Below, in pieces: positions 46,345 through 54,278 of a stretch of 64,000 bases of DNA. Under the pieces are notes generated by a model, which saw nothing but the letters and a program-made list of their open reading frames with translations, ran no database searches and was not told the DNA's origin. The stretch covers positions 1,178,001-1,242,000 of the forward strand of contig OV277869.1 of the NCBI GenBank assembly GCA_922989275.2, read 5' to 3'. Position 1 is the stretch's first letter, and every line of letters starts with the position of its first letter. Origin of the DNA: Gari tellinella (taxonomy: Eukaryota; Mollusca; Bivalvia; Cardiida; Psammobiidae). Made by a program: the position numbers and the translations under genes.

Positions 46345-46554
46345 TAAACATTTAACTTCCAACTGGCCATATAACAATGTTCATAAGTTCTGTTCTGTTC
46401 TGGTAGAATGTAGGTAATTCGAATTAGCTTCCTCTATCCTCTATCCACGGACTGTTGTCACTAATGACTCTATGTAGATTTTCACATCGGTATAGTTTGC
46501 TTCTTGGTAAGTTGCTCACTGGTAAACTTATGTGAATATGGTGTGGATGTCAGA
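46345..46554. other. Stretch with nothing recognised
   Basis: It may include the 3' UTR of the adjacent LINE fragment. Confidence 0.3.
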
Positions 46555-47118
46555 TCAAGGTTGCGCTAGGGAGACGGTGGGAGTTCCGAATCTGCCGGTT
46601 GCCTCTATGTAGGTTACGAGTTCAGCCTGTATGGTTTCCCTCCAACTGTCTATATGCTCGTGTTCTTCTATTGCTAGCAGTGTATGGATATCCAGAGCTG
46701 GGATGGCGCATCGCTCTTGTAATGACATGGCTAGAGCTTCTCTCTCAATGGTGTATTTGTTGCACTCCAGGAGGTAGTGTTCAGTTGTCTCTGGAGAGCC
46801 GCAGGTACATAGTGCAGAATCGGTCTGGCCAACTTTGTGTCGATAGGCGTTGAGTTGAGAATATCCAGTCTGTAGTTGTAGGATGTAGGTGGCGATAATC
46901 TTGTTTGGCTGGTCTATGCGTCTTTTGTGGTCTACTGTTGGGACAAACTCATAGTATTTCCTTCCTGTAGATGAGTTGTCTCACCTTAATTGCCACTTGG
47001 CTAAACAAGACATGTGGCTTGCCTCCTTCACCTCCTGTATGGTAACAGTCCTGGTGTCCTCTGGCATGTTAAGTGCTTCTCGAACTAACTTGCTTTTCAT
47101 AAGGAGACATTTGCTTAC
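46555..47118 (-). mobile_element. Non-LTR retrotransposon fragment, C-terminal end of the pol frame
   Basis: The minus strand encodes KIIATYILQLQTGYSQLNAY then CTCGSPETTEHYLLEC, the cysteine-histidine tail motif found at the C-terminus of many Jockey/I-type LINE polymerases. It continues to SLAQP and a stop at 46555-46557. Upstream in the same frame lies KLVREALNMPEDTRTV and WQLR. One in-frame TGA (46981-46983) then interrupts it, probably from an original Trp codon before DNSSTGRKYYEF. The reverse transcriptase core is absent. A dead 5'-truncated copy. Confidence 0.85.
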
Positions 47119-47205
47119 ACTACTAGTTCTCGCTTTATTCGAACATATCCGTATTCTAATGTTTAACATCGTTTTCACTTTGAAATACGGGTAAGTTCGA
47201 CGTAA
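47119..47205. mobile_element. TA-7 left half
   Basis: TATTCGAACATATCCGTATT and TTTGAAATACGGGTAAGTTC match the left half of 8157-8350. A matching right end (AAGCGAGTTCGAACTATCGA) lies at about 48027-48046, so TTAA elements may have split one copy. Confidence 0.5.
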
Positions 47206-47430
47206 CCATTTACTCCACTGCTTGTTTCTTGTTTTGCGGACATGTTACTACTAAATGATATATAAGCAGGTTGAGAGTAAAACAGAATGCGCCTTAAGGC
47301 ACATTCTGCTTTACTTTCAGCCTTCTTTAAGCAAACCATCTGCTAGAATATAGAAAATATTTCTTATATATTATTAATATATTAATAACTGTATACATGT
47401 TCACTGGACCTACAGAGTTGTAGATAAGCT
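47206..47430. mobile_element. TTAA-1 remnant, reverse, with HP-B cassette
   Basis: TTCTTGTTTTGCGGACATG precedes an HP-B cassette (about 47265-47332, centre GCGCCTTAAGGCAC). CATCTGCTAGAATATAGAAA follows it. The ends are worn. Confidence 0.65.
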
Positions 47431-47807
47431 TTGTCTTGGAATTGGGTCTCACTCTATGGATTTTGAATGAATTGGGTTTGGGGTTTTTTGTGGGTTTTTT
47501 TTAAAAAAAAACCCATTGGGTATTGCATTGACCACAACCCCATGGTTTCTAACTCATGTGGGTATCCACAGTCCAGTAACCCTTGATTTGTAATATAATT
47601 GGGTATTGGTAGGAAAATGAACTTGGATTTCTTATCCTTGTCCGTTCGACAGTGCATTCAGAGTATTAATTGTTGTTAACTGTCTTAAATGATTTTCAGT
47701 GTTTACCTTTAAAGTTAGATAATTCTATATGCAACTTTTGTTTACACACGTTCAACTAAAGTAAAAGTTCAGTTGATAACTCGATGAAATTAAAAAGCAA
47801 TTGAGTA
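47431..47807. other. Stretch with nothing recognised
   Basis: A short inverted patch around TTTTTTTTAAAAAAAAACCC and CAACCCCATGGTT is the only structure seen. Confidence 0.3.
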
Positions 47808-47963
47808 TGAAGTCCTTTATCAGAGGGCTCCTGCAGGAGCCCGCTGATCAGGGACTTTACTGTTTGCCATTTTTTCAATTTATTATAAAAACAACCCTAA
47901 ATAGTCTAAAATGGGCCAGTCTTTATTGCAAACTGGAATTGTCCATTTCATGGGGATAGTGAG
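47808..47963. mobile_element. MITE TTAA-2, left part missing
   Basis: The HP-M cassette (47808-47868) lacks its outermost left arm and has centre GGCTCCTGCAGGAGCC. The interior CAACCCTAAATAGTC and right end GGGGATAGTGAG precede TTAA at 47964. Confidence 0.75.
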
Positions 47964-48090
47964 TTAAAACTTAATAGGGGGATACATCAAGGGCATAACA
48001 GTGCGTATTACACTTTTTATGGAGTAAAGCGAGTTCGAACTATCGAATGTCTGACTGAGAAAAAATATTTGAAAAACGTCTCTACCACAT

Positions 48091-49149
48091 TTACATCCAA
48101 TCACAAATCTTCAATACTAAAACTGTTGTCAAAAGAATAGTTAAGATTCCGTGGCAGGATATTCCAGCACACGCGTCATCCGGTGGGGCGAAATAGTTTG
48201 TGTAGTCAATCTTTTCCACCGGAACTACCGGTTGGTCGAATACTCTAGAACACGAATGAGGTGTAGTCGGATATCGTTGTGGGCAACGTTTACCGCGTGT
48301 TTCAATATCCGGACAGATGTCGTCTATTGACTGTTCAGATAGTTTACGTCTGCTTGTCAAGCAGCTGTTTGAATCTTCGGAAATGACCGGCTTATCCGGG
48401 TACTCTTCCCATAACCAGGTAAGGTTACAATCACACCGGAAGCGTGACTTTGACACGGTGACATGTGTGCCGCTACCAGTAAAGGCGTCCAGAGATCCAC
48501 ACTGCCAATAGTGAATTTCAGAATTTATAAACATGAAATCGGTAATGTTTTTGATATCGAATATTCCTCTGTAAAGAAAGTTTTCAATTTTGCAATTTTC
48601 GAAGATGATCTTGTAGATGTTGTCAATCTTCATGATACTGAAGGGGTGGAGCTTTGTGAAGCTGGTTCCTACAAATATCAGAGAACCAATCTTATCAGCA
48701 CCATGAATACTGTATGATCGCATCTCTGTTATAGTGCAATTTTCAAATATAACCATAGATACGTTCTTTAGATTAGAGAATGCGTTCCCCTCCATGTTAG
48801 AAACTTGAACATTTCGAAACACAATTTCGGTGAGGTTTTCGAGTTCGGCGAATGAGCAAGCCTTAAGGGTCCCAATTGACATATGACTCAATGAGATTTT
48901 TCGTAGGTGAGGAACGTTTAGGAAAACATTCATTGGAATGGAAGATAATGTTGACCTAGTCATGTGGAACTCGGCAGTTTCCTTTGGTACTTCTGGGATT
49001 ATGTTCATGTCTGAGCAGTTGATGGTATTGCCCGTACACTGGCATGACAGGGGACATTCTCTCTCCGGGATGACATTCTCCGGGGTCTCGGCAGCTGCAT
49101 AACTCGTGGTGATAAGGGCTGCTATGACCATACACGTCTTGAGCTGCAT
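48091..49149 (-). CDS. Secreted or surface-anchored leucine-rich-repeat protein
   Basis: A 352-residue single-exon frame. Residues 1-19 form a signal peptide (MQLKTCMVIAALITTSYAA). An LRR N-cap follows at about 32-45 (CPLSCQCTGNTINC). About seven divergent leucine-rich repeats of 22-25 residues run from about 60 to 235, with a recurring pattern of I/LxxL, phenylalanine and NCxI. An LRR C-cap starts at about 241 (FRCDCNLTWLW) with partner cysteines near 265 and 281. The C-terminus is hydrophobic (ILTILLTTVLVL) with only a few residues after it, as in GPI-anchored or single-pass proteins. Several N-glycosylation sequons are present. Extracellular LRR proteins bind proteins or microbial molecules, but no specific function can be given. 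Start chosen for the signal peptide. Confidence 0.85.
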   Translation of the reverse strand: MQLKTCMVIAALITTSYAAAETPENVIPERECPLSCQCTGNTINCSDMNIIPEVPKETAEFHMTRSTLSSIPMNVFLNVPHLRKISLSHMSIGTLKACSFAELENLTEIVFRNVQVSNMEGNAFSNLKNVSMVIFENCTITEMRSYSIHGADKIGSLIFVGTSFTKLHPFSIMKIDNIYKIIFENCKIENFLYRGIFDIKNITDFMFINSEIHYWQCGSLDAFTGSGTHVTVSKSRFRCDCNLTWLWEEYPDKPVISEDSNSCLTSRRKLSEQSIDDICPDIETRGKRCPQRYPTTPHSCSRVFDQPVVPVEKIDYTNYFAPPDDACAGISCHGILTILLTTVLVLKICDWM

Positions 49150-49837
49150 TTTTCTGTAAATATTTAAAGTAAATCTAACAGAGCTCTAAATGATATCGAC
49201 AAAAACGGAGCGAGAGGTACACACAGAGAAAGACAGACAGACATGGAGCTAAAGACAGGGAGAGCGAAAGCCAGAGACAAACAGAGATAGAGACACACAC
49301 ACACATACACGCAGATAGAGATAGAGACAGACAGACATACCGAGATAGAACGGGGTTTTCTGTGTTACTTTCATCTTGCTTAAGACTTTGACTTATATTT
49401 ACTCCATCAACGAGTCAAACTGTATAATGTAGAACTTACAATTGAACTTCTTTCTTCAGTGGAGGAATTAATAAAATGCGTAAAGATGCCTATCTATGGT
49501 GTAAATTTAAGAGTGAAGTAGCCTATGGACTCGATAAGCATTTTAACTCTAAGTTCTGTTAACAAATAGGGCAATCATATTGGATCGAGAAATCTGCCCG
49601 CTTTTCAGAGACATTGATTTCAGGGGTCCAAAAATTCATAAGTTACGTCGAAGTTTCGTACAATTTGAATCCATGTTAGACGCAGAGTTACTCGGTCTTT
49701 CATCTGGATACAAACTGTTGTAGCATTAATGAAAAACTGCCAACAGCAAATTAAAGGTTGATAGTTTCAAGATAACTGACACGGATGCAAAATACGCTAA
49801 TTATAATTGGTACTTATACATACACAACAAACATTTA
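49150..49837. repeat. Upstream region of the LRR gene with AGAGACA low complexity
   Basis: 49200-49345 is an interrupted GAGACAGACA/AGAGAGA tract. TTAA-1 interior remnants follow (TTCTTCAGTGGAGGAATTAA at about 49452) and a worn HP-A occurs at about 49660-49720. Confidence 0.6.
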
Positions 49838-50043
49838 CAGTAAAACCTCTCTATAACGACCACATAATTGTATTAATTGCTAGGTGGTTACGACAGGTGA
49901 CTGCTTAAAGCAAGGTGACCGTTAAACAGAAAGCTCCTTTAGGAGCTTTCGGTTTTACGTTCACCTTGAATTTAGCAGTCACCTGTCTTTAATACAATAA
50001 ATTAGCTTTCATTTTAGTGGTCATAATAAGAGAATTTTTATTT
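49838..50043. mobile_element. MITE TA-4 with an HP-B-like cassette
   Basis: The left end is CAGTAAAACCTCTCTATAAC after TA. The cassette at about 49904-49975 has centre GCTCCTTTAGGAGC. The right end is worn (AGAGAATTTTTATTTA). It abuts the next element. Confidence 0.8.
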
Positions 50044-50046
50044 ACA

Positions 50047-51550
50047 CAGTGCAACCTCTAAAACCGGACTCATAAAAACCGGAAGTCTCTGACAACCGGA
50101 CTTCCGGTTCCAGGCCATATAATTGTTAGTATGTTCTACTGGTTCGTAAACCATTCACCGAAGACAAATACAGATCTCTAAGGATATGCGACTACTTACT
50201 GTATAATAACAGTTATAGTAAATACAAAAAGTTCCTAAAGGAGTTTTCTGCATAACTGTTAACCTGCATTAAGCTAATATTTATCTTAAACAACAACCAG
50301 TTCCAGTTATAGTAAATACAAAAAGTTCCTAAAGGAGTTTTCTGCATAACTGTTATCCTGCATTAAGCTAATATTTATCTTAAACAACAGTCAGTCCCAG
50401 TTATAGTTATAGTAAATACAAAAAGTTCCTAAAGGAGTTTTCTGCATAACTGTTATCCTGCATTAAGCTAATATTTATCTTAAACAACAGTCAGTCCCAG
50501 TTATAGTTATAGTAAATACAAAAAGTTCCTAAAGGAGTTTTCTGCATAACTGTTATCCTGCATTAAGCTAATATTTATCTTAAACAACAACCAGTTCCAG
50601 TTATAGTAAATACAAAAAGTTCCTATAGGAGTTTTCTGCACAAATGTTATCCTGCATTAAGCTAATATTTATCTTAAACAACAGTCAATTCCAGTTATAG
50701 TAAATACAAAAAGTTCCTAAAGGAGTTTTCTGCATAACTGTTATCCTGCATTAAGCTAATATTTATCTTAAACAACAACCAGTTCCAGTTATAGTAAATA
50801 CAAAAAGTTCCTAAAGGAGTTTTCTGCATAACTGTTATCCTGCATTAAGCTAATATTTATCTTAAACAACAACCAGTTCCAGTTATAGTAAATACAAAAA
50901 GTTCCTAAAGGAGTTTTCTGCATAACTGTTAACCTGCATTAAGCTAATATTTATCTTAAACAACAACCAGTTCCAGTTATAGTAAATACAAAAAGTTCCT
51001 AAAGGAGTTTTCTGCATAACTGTTATCCTGCATTAAGCTAATATTTATCTTAAACAACAACCAGTTCCAGTTATAGTAAATACAAAAAGTTCCTAAAGGA
51101 GTTTTCTGCATAACTGTTAACCTGCATTAAGCTAATATTTATCTTAAACAACAGTCAATTCCAGTTATAGTAAATACAAAAAGTTCCTAAAGGAGTTTTC
51201 TGCACAACTGTTATCCTGCATTAAGCTAATATTTATCTTAAACAACAGTCAATTCCAGTTATAGTAAATACAAAAAGTTCCTAAAGGAGTTTTCTGCACA
51301 ACTGTTAACCTGCATTTAAATTTTAGCTAATATTTATCTGAAACAACAACCAGTTCCAGTTATAGTAAATACAAAAAGTTCCTAAAGGAGTTTTCTGCAC
51401 AACTGTTAACCTGCATTAAGCTAATATTTATCTTAAACAACAGTCAGTTCGAGTGCTTTCGAATAACCATCTTTAATAACCCTCTAATCTGGAAGCCTCT
51501 CAAAACGTTTAACTCGATCAAGAAGGGTTCGTTTTTAAGAGGTTTTATTG
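50047..51550. mobile_element. MITE TA-3-like element enlarged by a tandem hairpin array
   Basis: The left end is CAGTGCAACCTCTAAAACCG and the right end TTTTTAAGAGGTTTTATTG before TA. The interior is almost entirely the 94-bp tandem repeat at 50190-51450. Confidence 0.75.
50190..51450. repeat. 94-bp tandem repeat, 13 copies, each with a small palindrome
   Basis: GTTCCTAAAGGAGTTTTCTG recurs at 50231, 50325, 50425, 50525, 50619, 50713 and on to 51378. Spacing is 94 bp, with two 100-bp intervals from an extra TTATAG and one near 51320 from an insertion. Each unit has a hairpin around TCCTAAAGGA and ends CCTGCATTAAGC, like a shortened HP-B arm. Confidence 0.95.
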
Positions 51551-51959
51551 TAACATAGATCTACATGTATCAAGGCAATTTGCTTTGAGATATTAAACAG
51601 CTAAGAAAATCGAAACTTACTCTTCAAATAGTTCTTCTTAGTTCCAGTTCTGTAACCAAAATGGCGTAACATGTAATTGTCAATTTCATACACTGAAATG
51701 AACATGTAGATGTACACTGACAGCTGCCTTGAGGACGTGATAGACGGTTTTCGTGTATACATGTAACACAAAATGAACTTTCTACGGAGCACAATACAAC
51801 CTCGATGGCTTCCAAGTGGCAATTTCCGAGAGAGGTGGTGTCGATTGAGGAAAGTTATGACTAGCTAGGCTTGCCGATGTTTACAAATGCACATGGGTTT
51901 TGCATTCTACTTATACCCTTGAAAAGGCTTCACTGCCTTACCCTGAGTACAATATTTAT
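51551..51959. other. Stretch with nothing recognised
   Basis: Two overlapping minus frames (51601-51822 and 51624-51815) show no domain and no splice evidence. Confidence 0.35.
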
Positions 51960-52055
51960 TTGAAAACACTTTGGATCCTGATCAGACGCCACGTAACGCG
52001 ATCAGACGCCGTGTAACGCGGCGTCTGACCAGGATCAAAATTAACTGTTTGACAC
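51960..52055. repeat. HP-A cassette with duplicated inner arm
   Basis: GATCAGACGCCACGTAACGC is followed at once by GATCAGACGCCGTGTAACGC, then the right arm. This is an about 20-bp duplication of the palindrome centre. Confidence 0.75.
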
Positions 52056-52147
52056 TCATTTCAATACATGTATTTCTTAAAGTCAAAATACCTAAAACTT
52101 GGATTTGAGAAATAAAAGCAGACGATAATGTTTTAAAATTGTTAATG

Positions 52148-52215
52148 ACGTCGCAAATCAGTTTGGAACCTGACCAGACGTCGAGTAACTCGGCGTCTGA
52201 TCACGATCCAAATTG
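52148..52215. repeat. HP-A cassette
   Basis: The arms ATCAGTTTGGAACCTGACCA and TGATCACGATCCAAATTGTT have a good GAGTAACTC centre and scattered arm changes. It sits in a worn TTAA-3-like element. Confidence 0.7.
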
Positions 52216-52539
52216 TTTTTCACTCGTGTTACTGTTTCTTCTAGCAAATGCCAAAATATATATAATTTGAGAAATGAAAGCAGACGACATTCTTAGCAGA
52301 CCGTTACAGTCTCGAAAGGTTTAAGTATGTATAAGAAGCGGCTGCATATAGATCGAGTTACCGTGGCAAAAAAAGTTTTCATGTTTGTTATTATCACTCA
52401 AGTTTTGCTGAAGAATGTAAGAACTGCTGCAGGTTCTTATTTCCAGTCCTGATTATTATTCCACAGCGAGGAAAGCGTTACAAATACGTTCGCAATGTAC
52501 GCGCGTGTTTTGTACTTGTTATAACAATGCTAACTGCAG

Positions 52540-52604
52540 CAAACTGTTTGGCGCCAGATCAGACGCCGAGTAACTCGGCGTCTGATCTGGCGCCAAACTG
52601 TTGG
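52540..52604. repeat. Near-perfect HP-A cassette, GGCGCC version
   Basis: AAACTGTTTGGCGCCAGATC pairs fully over its inner 25 bp with GATCTGGCGCCAAACTGTT. The centre is GCCGAGTAACTCGGC. This arm version is not seen elsewhere in the window. Confidence 0.85.
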
Positions 52605-53070
52605 CCACTCAATTATTAATATATCGTCCTCAATTTCAAGAAATCAGCCGTTTTCTACATTTACATGTAGATTCTAAATGCAATGCGTTTACCTTTTTTT
52701 AAACAGTGACAGAGCCTGTTTTCACAACTGACGCAGAAGCAGAGTATATAACATATGCTTAACTCAAAATAATTTGAAACGGGTCAAGGAAAGTACATTT
52801 GACCCTTTCATGATCAAATTATTCGGGAGAATTTTACCCCTACAACGTTTCATTGTCGTCTGCTTCAATTTTGTTGTCTGCAATGTCGTTTCAAAGTTTA
52901 AAATAAGGCAAGTTATGAGTGAAGAAATTTCAAAACGAGTGTCTAACAGTTTTGTAAAAGAGCGGTGCCTGATCAGGATCCAAACTCAATTTTAAACAAC
53001 TGTCGTCTGCTTTTTATTTCTAAAATTAAATAGATCTATTTAGTTATTTTGACTTATGAAATATTGAAAT
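52605..53070. other. Stretch with TTAA-3 debris
   Basis: Half arms such as CCTGATCAGGATCCAAACTC (about 52967) and the TTAA-3 interior CTGTCGTCTGCTTTTTATTT are present. No gene is seen. Confidence 0.45.
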
Positions 53071-53147
53071 GAGTGTAAAACAGTTTGTAACCTGATCAGA
53101 CGCCGCCGCGTTACGTGGTGCCTGATCAGGATTCCAAACTGTTTGTA
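53071..53147. repeat. HP-A cassette with an extra CCG in the centre
   Basis: The arms AAAACAGTTTGTAACCTGAT and GATCAGGATTCCAAACTGTT flank GCCGCCGCGTTACGTGGTGC. Confidence 0.7.
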
Positions 53148-53221
53148 AAGTCGCCTTTGGGCCCGGCAACGTTGGTAGTGAAAGAGTTTGGCCTTGTCGT
53201 GTTCCTGGATGAAGTCATTAA

Positions 53222-53544
53222 GCCCCTTCACTGCCATGACGTCATCAGCTTCAAACATCTGTCGTCTGCTTTTATTTCTCAAATTTAAAGTTATGTATTT
53301 TGACTATAGAAATATAAAGTTGAGTGTCAAACAGCTTGGGTCCACAGGGACCCGGCACGATTGATTTTTTAGATAATTTTTTTTCAAAAGGTATATATAC
53401 CTTTTGACAATTTTTTATCTCAAAAATCAATCGTGCCAGGTCCCTGTGCTTGGGTCCTGATCAGACGCCGCGTTACGCGGCGTCTGATCAGGATCCAAAC
53501 TGTTTGCAAATAATCATTATACTCGGGGTAGGACAGTGAAGGGG
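53222..53544. mobile_element. MITE TTAA-3 with its HP-A arm interrupted by an hAT-like element
   Basis: TTAA at 53218-53221 is followed by GCCCCTTCACTGCCATGACG. The right end GGACAGTGAAGGGG precedes TTAT. The HP-A cassette spans about 53328-53511 because the left arm is split at GCTTGGGTC. Its inner arms CTGATCAGACGCCGCG pair perfectly. Confidence 0.85.
53343..53448. mobile_element. 106-bp hAT-like MITE with 8-bp duplication
   Basis: CTTGGGTC occurs exactly at both sides (53335-53342, 53449-53456). The ends CACAGGGACCCGGCACGATT and AATCGTGCCAGGTCCCTGTG differ at one position. The element is almost a full palindrome around AAAAGGTATATATACCTTTT. The 8-bp duplication suggests hAT. Confidence 0.9.
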
Positions 53545-53599
53545 TTATAGTGTGGCCAAGACGACTCAAGAGCTGTGTCTTACAGGAGTAGCCATGTAC

Positions 53600-53702
53600 C
53601 GCCTCGATAGCTCAATTGGTAGAACGTCCGCTTTCGAGGCGGGAGGTCGTGGGTTCGAGATCCCTGGTCGGGTCATACCAAATACCATTATAAAAACGGT
53701 AC
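53600..53702 (+). mobile_element. tRNA-derived SINE head
   Basis: GCCTCGATAGCTCAATTGGT holds the A-box region and GGGTTCGAGATCC the B-box. A tail GGTCGGGTCATACCAAATAC follows, which I recall from mollusc SINEs. The D-arm and T-arm carry mismatches, so I do not call it a functional tRNA. The body is missing and a TA-1 piece follows directly. Confidence 0.65.
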
Positions 53703-53981
53703 TATATATAACGGCCCTCCGAACAACGACCCCCTCCTTACAACAAGGCCTGTCGCTGTTCAACATTTTCACTGAGCACTGCAATATCGTCTGCTTCAAA
53801 TAGTCGCCTGCTGCTTTTCATGTTTGACAGAAAAACTTAATGACAAACAGTGAAACGCGGTGTCTGGTCTGGATTCAAGCTATTTACAAATGTAAGCCAA
53901 TTTCCCTCCCTATAACGACTCCCTCCGAAAAACGCACACAATGTTTGTCTCCCATTGGATGTCGTTGTAGAGAGGGGGCAG
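53703..53981. mobile_element. MITE TA-1, left end truncated
   Basis: AACGGCCCTCCGAACAACGA and later GTCGTTGTAGAGAGGGGGCA are TA-1 subterminal and right-end sequences. Only the right half of the HP-A cassette is left (about 53854-53892). Confidence 0.7.
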
Positions 53982-54087
53982 TAGTAGCTCCCTTGACTGG
54001 CAAACATTTGTTTTCTAGGTTTAAAAAACATAACAAAATCATTATGTCACCTTAGTGCCACCGTAAACATCAATGCAATATCAGATG

Positions 54088-54133
54088 GGGCCGTTTTGAC
54101 CCGGGCCGTTTTGACTCAGGGCCGTTTTGACCC
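54088..54133. promoter_or_regulatory. Triple GGGCCGTTTTGAC repeat upstream of MTG1
   Basis: CCGTTTTGAC occurs at 54091, 54106 and 54122, about 50-100 bp before the MTG1 start codon. The 15-16-bp spacing suggests either a simple duplication or a cluster of binding sites. Confidence 0.45.
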
Positions 54134-54184
54134 GAAATCATTCGTCTGGTACCCAAATCTAAGCGAGTACCAACAATCCAAAAC

Positions 54185-54278
54185 ATGGCGTCAAGATTGA
54201 CCAAGGAATTGTTCAGAAACTTTAAAGCACGAGAAAAGTTCATAATTCCAGACAAGTCTTTGTTGCAATGGTATCCAG
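54185..54278 (+). CDS. MTG1: MTG1 exon 1
   Basis: The ATG at 54185 opens MASRLTKELFRNFKAREKFI and on to QWYP plus the first base of Gly. The donor GTAAAA is at 54279. Confidence 0.9.

Noticed and set aside
53600..53675. Functional tRNA-Arg
   Set aside because: Anticodon and acceptor regions nearly pair, but the D- and T-arms carry mismatches and the tail looks like a SINE.
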